Source of the DNA: Bdellovibrionales bacterium
GTDB taxonomy: Bacteria > Bdellovibrionota > Bdellovibrionia > Bdellovibrionales > UBA1609
DNA: 43,849 nt
Reading direction: 5' to 3'
Assembly: GCA_013216195.1 (NCBI GenBank)
Contig: JABSOQ010000014.1
Coordinates: 1 to 43,849 of the forward strand
Below the pieces are notes generated by a model. That model saw only the letters and a list, made by a program, of their open reading frames with translations. It did no database searches and had not been told where the DNA came from. Position numbers and translations under genes: made by a program. Below are positions 34,691-43,849 of the stretch, one piece after another; within the stretch, counting starts at the first letter, position 1; the number at the start of each line of letters is the position of its first letter.

Positions 34691-36009
34691 AGCTCTCCGT
34701 TTTTCATAGCGAACTTTCCACGTATTAGGGTTGCGATTGGCCAACCCTTAACCGTTTGGTCTCGAAATGGTGTCCAGCCGACTTTCGACTCAATCCAGTC
34801 ATCAGTGATCACAGACTCTTTTTTTAAATCAACGATAGTCAAGCTCGCTTCGAAGCCTGGGGCAATATAACCTCGATCTTTAATGCCGAATATCTCAACC
34901 GGGTTTACACACATAAACCTCACGATGTCTTCTATTTTCATTCGACCCTTGCTAGCGTGATTAAGCAAAATGGGTAAGCTTGTTTGCACCCCGGGCATGC
35001 CTGATGGAGTGTTAGGATAATCGTTGTTTTTCTCGTCGAGAGTATGTGGCGCGTGATCAGAGCCTATTATGTCGACGACCCCTGATTGCAGCGCCTTCCA
35101 GAGGGCTTGCCTGTGTTCTGTCGATCGAATGGGTGGATTCATTTGCGCTAGGGTACCAAGGTTCAAATAGCAATCTGGAGATTCGAGCGTAAGATGTTGA
35201 GGAGTCACCTCAACAGTCATGAATTCACTTTTGTGCTCAGCCAAAAACTCCATTTCATCTCGAGTCGAAACGTGCAGCAAGTGAGCTGGGTGTTTGAGTT
35301 CGACGACCAATTTATGAAGACGCTTTGTCGCGATAAGAGCCGACTCTGCGTCTCGCCATTCGGCATGCTTTGAAACATCACCAGCCGAGTTCTCGGAGAC
35401 CGTTCTTCTTTCAAGTAATCGCGGCTCATCTTCTGCATGAACCGCGATTCTTTTCTTGGTCTTTAGCAAAACTTTTTTTAGTAAGTCGTCGTTTTCGATG
35501 AGTAAAGTGCCAGTTGAGCTACCCATAAAAACCTTGATGCCGCAGCACCCTCGCTCGTTCTCTAACTTGGGCAAGAGGTCTATGTTGTCGTGAGCGGCAC
35601 CACCATAAAACGCAAAATCAGAATATGAAGTGTTCTCGCCAATTTCGACCTTTTTGCGAAAAGCTTCAAGCGTAGTAGTTGGAGGGTTCGTGTTCGGCAT
35701 TTCAAAAAAAGCAGTGATACCTCCAGCTACAGCTGACCTCGAGCCGTACTGAATATTCTCTTTGTGCTCAAGGCCGGGTTCTCGAAAGTGAACTTGCGTG
35801 TCGATTAATCCAGGTAAAACCAATAGGCCTTTTGCATCAAACACTTCTTTGGCTGAAGACTTAGGCAGAGTGCCCATTTGTTCGATCTTTCCATCACGAA
35901 TTCCGATATCCATTTGTTCAACTTTGAACTGAGTTGGAGATTTCGGTGACGACAGCATCAGATCTGCGCCACTAATGATGAGATCAAAACTCGAATTGCT
36001 TTCAGTCAT
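34648..36009 (-). CDS. pyrC: Dihydroorotase
   Basis: GLIDTQVHFREPGLEHKENI (DxHxR), KVFMGSSTGTL (Lys), HAEDE, DIIGSDHAPH. Likely start at MTESNSS (36009); track start 36027. Confidence 0.93.
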   Translation of the reverse strand: MTESNSSFDLIISGADLMLSSPKSPTQFKVEQMDIGIRDGKIEQMGTLPKSSAKEVFDAKGLLVLPGLIDTQVHFREPGLEHKENIQYGSRSAVAGGITAFFEMPNTNPPTTTLEAFRKKVEIGENTSYSDFAFYGGAAHDNIDLLPKLENERGCCGIKVFMGSSTGTLLIENDDLLKKVLLKTKKRIAVHAEDEPRLLERRTVSENSAGDVSKHAEWRDAESALIATKRLHKLVVELKHPAHLLHVSTRDEMEFLAEHKSEFMTVEVTPQHLTLESPDCYLNLGTLAQMNPPIRSTEHRQALWKALQSGVVDIIGSDHAPHTLDEKNNDYPNTPSGMPGVQTSLPILLNHASKGRMKIEDIVRFMCVNPVEIFGIKDRGYIAPGFEASLTIVDLKKESVITDDWIESKVGWTPFRDQTVKGWPIATLIRGKFAMKNGELHKVETRPLQFLER

Positions 36010-36221
36010 GGCGAGCCCCCAGGCCAATAGAAACGATTAGTTTTCTAAAACAATATCAGAGTTTATTCGATCAGGTTTTGGTCTTGATTCACAGTGAGCC
36101 TAGACCAATGACTGGTATTCTGCATAGAAAGGCTCTAAAAGCCCCTACTCTTGTCCGTGCTCAGAAATGTAAACTCATGGATTCCTTGACCTTTTTTAAT
36201 TCAAAACGAGACAATTAATAC

Positions 36222-37766
36222 GTGGATTATACGTCGTTTTTTCAGTTTGTGACTGACCACAATGTGGCGATCTTTCAATGGACTACTGTCGCATTGTTTG
36301 TGTCGGTTTTAGCTTACATAGGTGTAAAGCTATTTCTTAAACCAGATGAGCCTACAACTATGATCGTGACAGGCTCATTAGATCAATTGAAAACGGCTTC
36401 TGGTCAGCCCGTGCAACTCGACACTGGTGACAAGCAGCTGGTTGATCAAATCATGAATCAACCTGGTATGGATGCAGCACCGGCTGCGGCTGATGGCGAG
36501 GCTGCTGAACCGGGGGCAGCGGCAGCTTCGGGGGCGGCATCTGCTGATATTGAGGGCCTCAAGAAAGAACTTTCCGACAGAGAAGAAGAGATCAAAAAAC
36601 TGCAATCAAATCTTGAGCAAGCCAAGGGCGATGGTGTTGGTGGTAGTGATTTAGAGGCCAAGTTAAAAGAACTAGAGGCCAAACTGGCTGAATACGAAAT
36701 TCTTGAAGATGACATTGCCGACCTCTCCCTATTCAAAGAAGAGAACGCTAAATTAAAAGAAGAGCTTGAGGCATTGAGAGCAGGCGGTGCAACCGCAGCC
36801 CCAGCAGCTGAGCCGGCTGCTGAGCCAGCGACAGAGCCTACTGATGATGGAGCTCCCGATGCGGGCGCTGACTTTGTTGCTGAGTTTGAGGCTGCTGTTA
36901 AACAAACGAAAGAAGAGCCAGAAGCTGCTCCGGATGCAGAAGAACCGGCTGCTGAGGCCCCAGTCAGTGAAGAGCCTGCTACTGAAGAGGCCGCTGCTGC
37001 ACCAGCGGTTGAAGAAGAAGTGGTGGATGCAGTACCAGCTAGCAAAGAAGAGCTTGAAGCTGAGCTTGAAGCAGCAATAGCAGAAGAGTTTGCAGGTCTG
37101 GGTGAAGAATTTAAGGCACCCGAAGCAGTCGCTCCCGAGCCTGAGGCCCCGGAGGAGTCAACCGAGCAAGAAGCAGCTGCAGCACCTACTGAGGAGCCAA
37201 CTGCTGAGGCCTCACCTGAGCCTGAAGCCGAGTCTGAGCCTGAGGTGAAGGCCGCAGCCGAAGAGGCCGAAGCCACGCCGGCCGACCCTACGGGTGAAGT
37301 TAAGCCGTCAGACCTTGCTGAGGCAATTAGTGCGGATGATATTTTGGCCGAATTCACAGCAGTTACATCTACAGACGAAGGCTCAGGTGAAGAAGCCACT
37401 TCATCAGAGGCGCCAACTGCATCAGAGCCAGTCACGGCTGAGCCAGCTGCAGAAGAGGTGGCCGCAGAGGAGCCTGCGGCTGAAAAGGCAGCAGCAGGTG
37501 GGCAAGATGAAATTGATGCTCTTTTTGCCCAGGCCTCAACCGAAGCTGAAAGTGGTGCAGAGCCTGTAGCAGATGAAGCTGCATCTGAGCCGGCTCCTTC
37601 TTCTGAAGATGAGGATGATGGCGACCTTGATACCGAAAAAATGTTAGCCGAGATGGAAGCATTGTCGAGCATGGATGTTAGTGAAGACGACAGCTCAGCT
37701 TTAGATGAAGAAACAGACACGGACAAGATGGCTGAAGAAGCGAGTAAGCTCATCTCTGGCGAGTAA
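36222..37766 (+). CDS. N-terminally membrane-anchored coiled-coil protein with a long acidic Glu/Ala/Pro-rich tail
   Basis: N-terminal TM (FQWTTVALFVSVLAYIGVKLFL), coiled coil (IEGLKKELSDREEEIKKLQSNLEQ...), then about 320 aa of E/A/P/S-rich low complexity; GTG start. Confidence 0.85.
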   Translation: MDYTSFFQFVTDHNVAIFQWTTVALFVSVLAYIGVKLFLKPDEPTTMIVTGSLDQLKTASGQPVQLDTGDKQLVDQIMNQPGMDAAPAAADGEAAEPGAAAASGAASADIEGLKKELSDREEEIKKLQSNLEQAKGDGVGGSDLEAKLKELEAKLAEYEILEDDIADLSLFKEENAKLKEELEALRAGGATAAPAAEPAAEPATEPTDDGAPDAGADFVAEFEAAVKQTKEEPEAAPDAEEPAAEAPVSEEPATEEAAAAPAVEEEVVDAVPASKEELEAELEAAIAEEFAGLGEEFKAPEAVAPEPEAPEESTEQEAAAAPTEEPTAEASPEPEAESEPEVKAAAEEAEATPADPTGEVKPSDLAEAISADDILAEFTAVTSTDEGSGEEATSSEAPTASEPVTAEPAAEEVAAEEPAAEKAAAGGQDEIDALFAQASTEAESGAEPVADEAASEPAPSSEDEDDGDLDTEKMLAEMEALSSMDVSEDDSSALDEETDTDKMAEEASKLISGE

Positions 37767-37815
37767 TTGATTTAAAATTAGACCTACTTTGAATTGCAAC
37801 ACTTGAGGAGACACC

Positions 37816-38592
37816 GTGATGGTTATGAATAGATCAGTTATTGTGATTTTGGCCTTCGTTATTTCGCCAATGACTTTGGCCGCAGTGCCAGGTAGCCCGA
37901 AAGACACGCTGAAGCCTGCGCCAATATCGAGAGATCTTGAAAGGACCAAAATGGCACTTCGTATGCCGGCTCCGCAAAGGCTTGATGCTTTGAAGACGAG
38001 AGGTGATAGAAGTTTTGACGATTTGGTCGCTTTGGCAAAGAACAACAAAGTTTCGCTTTCACTTCGATGGAAGGCCGTTACAGCTCTCGGTCGAATATTT
38101 CCTTTGAAATCAAAAACTGTGTTGAAAGAGTTCACCTACAGCAAAGAGTGGTACTTAAGAAATGCTGGCTTAGTAGCTCTAAAGGTTGCTTATGAGCCGA
38201 TGGCGCTTCAGGCTGCTCTGAGATTGGTGGATGACAAAGCACTTGTTGTGAGAACGGCAGCTGTTCAAATGATTGAAGAGATAGGCTCGCGTGAAGATGC
38301 TCGCAAACTTTGGGCTGCGATTAATCATCCAAGGAACTTTCGCAAAAAGAAAAGCCTTTGGATTCGGCCCCATATCATGCGCACACTCGCCAAGTTTGGT
38401 CAGCGTGGCGATGAACTAAAATTTGCGAGTTTCATTAATGACCGCGACCCAAAAGTTCAACTCTGGTCACTATTTGCAATAGAGAAAATCACGGGCTCTC
38501 AAAATAGAAACAAAGGTCTTAGCTTCAAGCAGCGCAAGCAAAAGTGGACAAGTTGGGCTAGGAAGCAAAAGACAGCTTCCACTTCACTTTAG
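37816..38592 (+). CDS. Secreted HEAT-repeat-like protein
   Basis: Signal peptide MVMNRSVIVILAFVISPMTLAA; helical repeats (LKEFTYSKEWYLRNAGLVALKVAYEPMALQAALRLVDDKALVVRTAAVQMIEEIGS). Confidence 0.82.
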   Translation: MMVMNRSVIVILAFVISPMTLAAVPGSPKDTLKPAPISRDLERTKMALRMPAPQRLDALKTRGDRSFDDLVALAKNNKVSLSLRWKAVTALGRIFPLKSKTVLKEFTYSKEWYLRNAGLVALKVAYEPMALQAALRLVDDKALVVRTAAVQMIEEIGSREDARKLWAAINHPRNFRKKKSLWIRPHIMRTLAKFGQRGDELKFASFINDRDPKVQLWSLFAIEKITGSQNRNKGLSFKQRKQKWTSWARKQKTASTSL

Positions 38593-39104
38593 AAATCAGA
38601 ATTCGAGTTCAGTTGCTTCTGGGCCTCATCTAAGGCCTTTTCAATAATGAGCTCTCGCTCGATCCGGTAAAGCAGAGACCTCTCTTCGAGCCCAGTGCTG
38701 GGTATACGGTTTTTTGGGGCGAAGAAGTCTTTTTGTCTGTAGACTTCTTTTGAGACCGAAACCTTTTGAGCACCTTTGCCCTCAATTTCGCCTTCCATAA
38801 CTTTCACGACCAATTTGTATTTGTCACCGCTACCAAGCCTTGGAATGTGCGGTGGGTTCCAGTAACGATTTGACTTAATATAATCAGTTTCGAGAATCTT
38901 GAGATCCATGTTGTTCACTCTCATTGGGTAGGCGGCGAGAGCTTTTTGGGTAGCAAGCCAGACCGAATCGAAATTGGCCAAGTAAACCTGCTCCATGGGG
39001 TCCATGGTTTGAGGTGGTGGGGCTGCGCTACCAAAGAGTGCACAGCCCGAAAAATAGAGACTACTTAAGATCCAAAAAGTTGCGCGTGATATGCGTAATG
39101 TCAT
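38589..39104 (-). CDS. Lipoprotein, unassigned
   Basis: Signal peptide with lipobox LYFSGCALFG; intact ORF; start overlaps the end of the upstream gene by 44 bp. Confidence 0.78.
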   Translation of the reverse strand: MTLRISRATFWILSSLYFSGCALFGSAAPPPQTMDPMEQVYLANFDSVWLATQKALAAYPMRVNNMDLKILETDYIKSNRYWNPPHIPRLGSGDKYKLVVKVMEGEIEGKGAQKVSVSKEVYRQKDFFAPKNRIPSTGLEERSLLYRIERELIIEKALDEAQKQLNSNSDF

Positions 39105-40545
39105 CTAGGCCCTCATCCATAAGCTCTTGGCGATCGAGACCTAAGTATATCACTTCCCATCTGCGATAGGTAGATGCATTCTCGTTCTCAATTTCAACTT
39201 CTGGTAGGTCGAGACGAGAGATCCAGCCAGAAGTGGCAAGTTCCCAAAGGCGAGTGCGCTTTTCAATTTTGATCTCTCCACTCTGAACCTCTTCAATTGA
39301 AGAGTAGACGATGAGAGTCATTGCTGGAATCACGCTGTCGTTTGTCGCAGGAGGAGTCAGCATAAGTGAATTGTCTTCAACAGAGGGCTTTGCAACAAGG
39401 CTCAAAAATTGTGGAGCCTGCCCTTGAGCGCTTTCAGGTTGAATCACAATACTCATTTGACCCAAGCCTTCAACGAGAGGCTCTACTTCGCTGTTTTCTT
39501 TGATCTGCGTGCCCAAGATAGAGGCGAATGATTCTGTCAGAGAAACCGGTCGGCTCTGAAACTCATCTACAATGATGACATCGTTTTGCGGACGATTTGT
39601 TAGCATTGAGGCGATGAACCGAGGTTGACCGTTATCGTAAGTGCTAAGAGTCTCGGTAGCTCCAGCGTCAATAAACTTAAGATCTGTCGGGTAAAGTAAG
39701 CCATCGTCTTGGCTAACGGCGATCGATAGCATCATTTGGTTGCGATCAAAAGAACTACCTTGCACAGTCATCTCTTGATCATAAGTGAACTCGTTCACCA
39801 TGATATTTTCTGAGGTTTTGTCTGAGCTTAAGTTAGCAGTAACCAATCCGCCACCTTTAAATGTGAAGTCGTTAATGACATCTAGGATTGAGTCGCCTCT
39901 GCGGATCTTGTCGATCACGCGCTTAACAGGAAACTGAGCATGGCTGGCAACAAACTGTTGTGGGCCCAACTTACGAGAAAATGTTCGGTATTGAGGTTTA
40001 TTAAGGGTAAATGGAATGAAGTATCTTTCACGCTGGTTTGGAAAAGCAATGTTGCTTGGTACCTCAAAAGATCGACCAGCAATTGAGAGTGTGTCTGTCT
40101 CGGGGCTAATCACAGATGAAATGTCAAAACTCAATAGATCTTTTCTGGTGAAGGTTGGCATTACCAATCCGACATCAAGTTTGCCATCACGTCTTAGTCT
40201 GCCATATCCATCAGTCATGCCGCCAAGCTCAAGAGTCTCTGGCAGTTCGGCTTTAGATAGTGAGAAGTTGCGAGCGACAGGTAGTGCATCTAGGTGAGTC
40301 TGAGTGACATAGCCATAAGCGCTAATGGTGATCGGCAATGTGCTCTTCCACTGATTTGGAACGGTAATGTTTCCGTTTGAATCAGAAGTGAACTGATTGC
40401 CCTCGAAAGGGTCATTGATTGAGTTTCCGATCATCACATTTGCTCCCGAGATAGGCGTGCCATCTTCAGAAGTAATTGAGATCAAATCAGCAAAACTTGG
40501 TATTGAGATTAGAAGCAGAGCTGCTGCCGCTAAAAGGTTTTTCAT
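39061..40545 (-). CDS. Secreted protein with an N-terminal carboxypeptidase-regulatory/Ig-like segment, otherwise unassigned
   Basis: ORF track 39061..40647; signal peptide MKNLLAAAALLLISIPSFA with GGAGG immediately upstream supports a start at 40545. ITSEDGTPISGANVMIGNSINDPFEGNQFTSDSNGNITVPNQW is CarboxypepD_reg-like. Confidence 0.82.
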   Translation of the reverse strand: MKNLLAAAALLLISIPSFADLISITSEDGTPISGANVMIGNSINDPFEGNQFTSDSNGNITVPNQWKSTLPITISAYGYVTQTHLDALPVARNFSLSKAELPETLELGGMTDGYGRLRRDGKLDVGLVMPTFTRKDLLSFDISSVISPETDTLSIAGRSFEVPSNIAFPNQRERYFIPFTLNKPQYRTFSRKLGPQQFVASHAQFPVKRVIDKIRRGDSILDVINDFTFKGGGLVTANLSSDKTSENIMVNEFTYDQEMTVQGSSFDRNQMMLSIAVSQDDGLLYPTDLKFIDAGATETLSTYDNGQPRFIASMLTNRPQNDVIIVDEFQSRPVSLTESFASILGTQIKENSEVEPLVEGLGQMSIVIQPESAQGQAPQFLSLVAKPSVEDNSLMLTPPATNDSVIPAMTLIVYSSIEEVQSGEIKIEKRTRLWELATSGWISRLDLPEVEIENENASTYRRWEVIYLGLDRQELMDEGLDDITHITRNFLDLK

Positions 40546-40787
40546 AGTGCCTCCTTGCAATATTAAATTGGCCCACAAGCTCGGCTTCGGGTCGTCGACT
40601 TTCCTTAGGCGACGAATATTTGCTGATGCTTTTGGGGCTACCTCCAATATTCAAGACGAAGGGCCGGTGGTGGTCAAGATCCCTAGAATAAGGGGGATCG
40701 CGACTGTTACAGGTTTGTTACATAATCGGGCAGTTGCTCTGTCAGCTCTCTCTTGTCTGCTCTGGGCGGATATGTTGAGATAGGGTT

Positions 40788-41612
40788 ATGGATGAACCGC
40801 ATCATAAACCACTGTTCGAAGAGTACGAAAATGCATTCGTGAGTGTGGTTGTGCCCGTATTCAATGAGGCCCCAAATGTTGTGGAAAACCTCTACACGTT
40901 ACTTGAAGAGCTAGAGCTTTCTTTTAAGAGTTTTGAAATTATCGTGATCAGCGATGGCAGCACCGATGGCACCAATTGGGAGGTGTTTCGCTTTAAGAGC
41001 CCGAATATAAGGGTTCGTATATTTCCTGAAAATGCGGGTAAAGGCGCTGTTGTAAGAGAGGGCTTCAGTGAGGCGAAGGGTGATTACATCTTATTTGTTG
41101 ATGGCGGCATGGAGATTCACCCCAGAGAGATTAGAATTTTTATTGGTCTGATGCTTCTTTACCGCTGTGACATTGTTGTGGGGTCAAAGAGGCATCCGCA
41201 ATCGCGAATTCACTACCCTTGGTTTCGTAGAATTCTAAGTTGGTTCTTTCAGAAGGCTGTTTACCTGCTGTTCGATGTGGATGTTACCGACACTCAAGTG
41301 GGTATGAAGCTGTTTCGCAAAGAGGTGATAGATGCCATCAAGCCCCACCTTGCTATCGATCGATATGGTTTTGATCTCGAGATTTTAAGTTTAGCTAAAA
41401 TGCATGGTTACAAAAGAATGATCGAGGCTCCTGTGAGTATGCATTATTTTGACAAGAATAGAAGGTTCATTCTTTTCGAGTTGCTTCATGTTGCAAAAGT
41501 GGCCTGGAGTCTTGGTAAAGACACAATGAGGCTCTATTTCAGATTGCGAAAGCTAAAAAAAGTCGGGGCTATTGAGGTGAAGCAAACTCCAAATAACGGT
41601 TGGCCGAGGTAG
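40788..41612 (+). CDS. Family 2 glycosyltransferase (dolichyl-phosphate mannosyltransferase-like)
   Basis: VVVPVFNEAPNVVENLYTLLEEL, IIVISDGSTDGT, GKGAVVREGFSEAKGDYILFVDGG, TDTQVGMKLFRKEV. Confidence 0.9.
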   Translation: MDEPHHKPLFEEYENAFVSVVVPVFNEAPNVVENLYTLLEELELSFKSFEIIVISDGSTDGTNWEVFRFKSPNIRVRIFPENAGKGAVVREGFSEAKGDYILFVDGGMEIHPREIRIFIGLMLLYRCDIVVGSKRHPQSRIHYPWFRRILSWFFQKAVYLLFDVDVTDTQVGMKLFRKEVIDAIKPHLAIDRYGFDLEILSLAKMHGYKRMIEAPVSMHYFDKNRRFILFELLHVAKVAWSLGKDTMRLYFRLRKLKKVGAIEVKQTPNNGWPR

Positions 41613-41617
41613 TTTTC

Positions 41618-41977
41618 TTGAGTCAGACTGTCGACTGGGATCACTATAGAAAGCTCAGCAGAGACCTGACTCCCGTCAACGATCCCTTGTGGGGGCCAGA
41701 GGACTACAGGCAGTTTTTGATCGAAATTGGCTTTGGTCAACTACCCAGTGGCTTTCATTTGTACTCTGGGCCAGTGGAACCGAATGAGATTTGCCCAAGC
41801 TTTGTTGGTTCTACAGATTGGCCCAATTTGATGTTTATTGGTGACGATGGAGTGGGCTACTCGGTCGGTCTCGTTCCCTCAGCTGGGTATATTCTCGAAT
41901 TTGATGCTAAAGGAGAGTTTGTCAGTCGTGTCTCAGATGACTTCTTGAATTTTGTCGATTTGTCGGTGGTAGTTTGA
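41618..41977 (+). CDS. SMI1/KNR4 (SUKH)-like small protein
   Basis: LWGPEDYRQFLIEIGFGQLPSGFHLY...NLMFIGDDGVGYSVGLVPSAGYILEFDAKGEFVSRVSDDFLNFV follows the SMI1/KNR4 pattern. TTG start 41618 or 41600 uncertain. Confidence 0.65.
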   Translation: MSQTVDWDHYRKLSRDLTPVNDPLWGPEDYRQFLIEIGFGQLPSGFHLYSGPVEPNEICPSFVGSTDWPNLMFIGDDGVGYSVGLVPSAGYILEFDAKGEFVSRVSDDFLNFVDLSVVV

Positions 41978-42095
41978 AAATATGCGGTCGGCTTAGGTTA
42001 ACATCTTGAAATGACTGAATAATTTTCTGTGAAAGCTTTCCTTGCGTAGTTGACAGAGCCAGCCTTGAGCGTTAAAACCCTAGCTTCTTATTTGT

Positions 42096-42172
42096 GCCGG
42101 GGTAGCTCAGCTGGTTAGAGCAGCGGAATCATAATCCGCGTGTCGGGGGTTCAAGTCCCTCCCTCGGTACCA
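42096..42172 (+). tRNA. tRNA-Met (CAU), elongator-type
   Basis: Folded by hand: GCCGGGG/CCTCGGT acceptor, GCTC...GAGC D-arm, GCGGA-ATCATAA-TCCGC anticodon arm (CAT), GGGGG-TTCAAGT-CCCTC T-arm, encoded CCA. Anticodon stem lacks the initiator GGG/CCC pairs. tRNA-Ile2 (lysidine CAU) is not fully excluded. Confidence 0.93.
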
Positions 42173-42225
42173 ACTTTCTCTTTAGACATACCTTACGAAA
42201 ATTAGAACTCAAGAGGTGGCAGGCT

Positions 42226-43849
42226 TTATGGGTTGGCTTGGTCTCGCTGTTCTGCAACGAGTTGAAACAGCCTCTCTGTTGAAATGCTCTGGTTGCCCAG
42301 TGAGCTTGAAATAGAGGCGCCACGAACCTGTCCGATGACCTCTAAGAAGTCCAACATTCCCTTGGTGGCATTGATCATGGCCGATTCAAAAGCAGCTTCG
42401 AGATTGATTCGAGTTTGATCGCCATCTGAAGTGGTAACAAAGGGGAGGTCCTCTGGCCTGGGGTCAGTGTTGTCAATCGGTGAGGCGTAGAGCTCAAGAA
42501 AGCGATTGTCTTCATTGATTTTCATGTAGCCACTGGTGATCCAGACCACGTCGGGAAATGTTCTTTCAATTGAGGTCTTCATATCAAAGTGAACCACATG
42601 ATTCCAGGTTATGATCTGATACTCGCCCTCAATATAAATCAAGGCGTACCTTGTCTTTGGGGTTTCGCGCGTAAAGGTAAAGCCTGAAAGTGGTTTTGTT
42701 AAAACCGCTCGGTTTAGCTCCCCAAAGTTTGATGTGGCAGAGGCCTCTGAGGCCAATTGGTCTAGCTCTGCTCGGTCGATCTCGCCATTCAGTACGCTGA
42801 CGACCGTGTCGGCAGAGTAGCGGTGTTTGTACTGCAAGAGAACAGGGTGAGGTTCTGGTTTGTACATGACATTCATGCCAGCTAGCTCAAGTTCAATGGC
42901 TTCAGCATTCACTTTCATGTTGCTGAGATGATCTTCAAAATCTGGGTACAGCTTGTTCAGCATTTTCAGGATTGAGGTAGAGATTTGTCTTCGGTTTGAG
43001 GGCACATTGGGGTCAGAGCTGAACACTTCGTGATTGGGATGGCTGTAAAACTCAAAAGAAAAAGTTTCGGACGCGCCGGTTGGGTTGGTCGCGTGGCTTT
43101 GCTCGCCGAGAACTCCGTCAATTTCGACTTTTAGCCCTTGCGTGTTAGGGGCTTTGGTCACTCTGATGTTGGTTGTGTAGGCCAGGTCGTCGAGATGACC
43201 TTCTACAATAACCGGCATACGCAAGTTTTCTTCACGAAGACCCCAAGCTCTTCTGATTGAATAAGCTCTGTAAGTGAACATAGAGGCATAAACTGCTTTT
43301 AATCCCTCTACAAAAGCTTCGAGGCTGTCACCATTGATCACGAGGCTTCTGTACAGACCTGCTCCAATCAGGTCTTCAATATCATTGTTACTTCTGAGTA
43401 TGAGAGGGCGGCCAAAGAAAGTATGACTTAGCTGATTGAAGGCTCGGTCGACAAAGCCCTGCTCTGCCGCCGGTGCTGTTGCACTGGCAATAGCTGTCTG
43501 CAAGCTTTGCAGCAGCTGACGTATTTTGTTTGCATCTTGAGTTTTAGCGAGCTGATTTTGGGTACTATCGATGAGGTCTTTTAAAGATTCGCCCTGGTAT
43601 TGATAGCTGTCGATGAACTTTTGGTAGAATGCACTTGTAAGAGTCGAGCGATTTCGTAGGAGTAAGTCTGAGATCAGTCGTCTTGAGCGCATCAAGGGTA
43701 AGAACTTGTCTCCGACAACCTCTCGAGAATAAACAATAGGGTCCTGCTCCTTGACAATGTGTGGAATATCAGTTCGTTCTTCAATATTCGAGGGGAGTGC
43801 TCGAGGTACAGGTGTTCTCTCCACAGGTTGACGAGTCGATATGTGGCTC
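42226..43849 (-). CDS. PEP synthase/PPDK N-terminal (ATP-grasp)-like protein, 5'-partial at the window edge
   Basis: PLILRSNNDIEDLIGAGLYRSL and FVEGLKAVYASMFTYRAYSIRRAWGLREENLRMPVIVEGHL resemble the PPDK_N pattern (RSS..ED..G....; aSlf..rA..YR...g). Frame stays open upstream of GTG 43824 to the end of the window. Confidence 0.65.
   Translation of the reverse strand, partial: SHISTRQPVERTPVPRALPSNIEERTDIPHIVKEQDPIVYSREVVGDKFLPLMRSRRLISDLLLRNRSTLTSAFYQKFIDSYQYQGESLKDLIDSTQNQLAKTQDANKIRQLLQSLQTAIASATAPAAEQGFVDRAFNQLSHTFFGRPLILRSNNDIEDLIGAGLYRSLVINGDSLEAFVEGLKAVYASMFTYRAYSIRRAWGLREENLRMPVIVEGHLDDLAYTTNIRVTKAPNTQGLKVEIDGVLGEQSHATNPTGASETFSFEFYSHPNHEVFSSDPNVPSNRRQISTSILKMLNKLYPDFEDHLSNMKVNAEAIELELAGMNVMYKPEPHPVLLQYKHRYSADTVVSVLNGEIDRAELDQLASEASATSNFGELNRAVLTKPLSGFTFTRETPKTRYALIYIEGEYQIITWNHVVHFDMKTSIERTFPDVVWITSGYMKINEDNRFLELYASPIDNTDPRPEDLPFVTTSDGDQTRINLEAAFESAMINATKGMLDFLEVIGQVRGASISSSLGNQSISTERLFQLVAEQRDQANP

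Noticed and set aside
36458-37753. 431-aa minus-strand ORF (Ser/Ala-rich) opposite the E/A/P-rich gene
   Set aside because: Low-complexity antisense shadow of a GC-rich acidic coding region; the plus strand has a TM helix, coiled coil and sensible start.
42129-42323. 64-aa minus-strand ORF ending ...LVPREGLEPPTRGL
   Set aside because: This is the familiar spurious peptide encoded antisense to a tRNA T-arm/3' end; it overlaps the tRNA at 42096-42172 and the end of the 42226 CDS.

Overview
The window has the character of a chromosomal segment from a Gram-negative, probably Bdellovibrionota-like bacterium; that placement is inferred from gene content and not tested. It holds about 33 credible protein genes, one tRNA-Met(CAU), three Rho-independent-type hairpins, and three simple tandem-repeat tracts with units of 8, 5 and 7 bp. 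I saw no rRNA, CRISPR array, transposase or phage genes. Housekeeping genes include pyrC, nusB, nrdR, rsmB-like, a PEP-synthase regulatory protein gene, and two M16 peptidase genes. The envelope and signalling genes include an L,D-transpeptidase, a SpoIIE/HAMP phosphatase, an S8 protease, a LysR regulator, a 9.4-kb gene for a giant Ig-like/LamG lipoprotein, and several unassigned lipoprotein or membrane proteins. The most interesting candidates are: (1) a six-gene operon at 7176-12934 that combines MotA/MotB stators with a membrane-anchored protein having a FliF/FliG-like cytoplasmic region, a PEGA/TPR lipoprotein, a predicted outer-membrane protein and a helical-repeat protein, with an orphan FliL nearby, possibly a non-flagellar stator-driven envelope machine; and (2) three unrelated short tandem-repeat tracts, each 2-18 bp after the stop codon of a minus-strand gene, two of them demonstrably between convergent genes. 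All functional calls rest on reading the sequence, without database searches.
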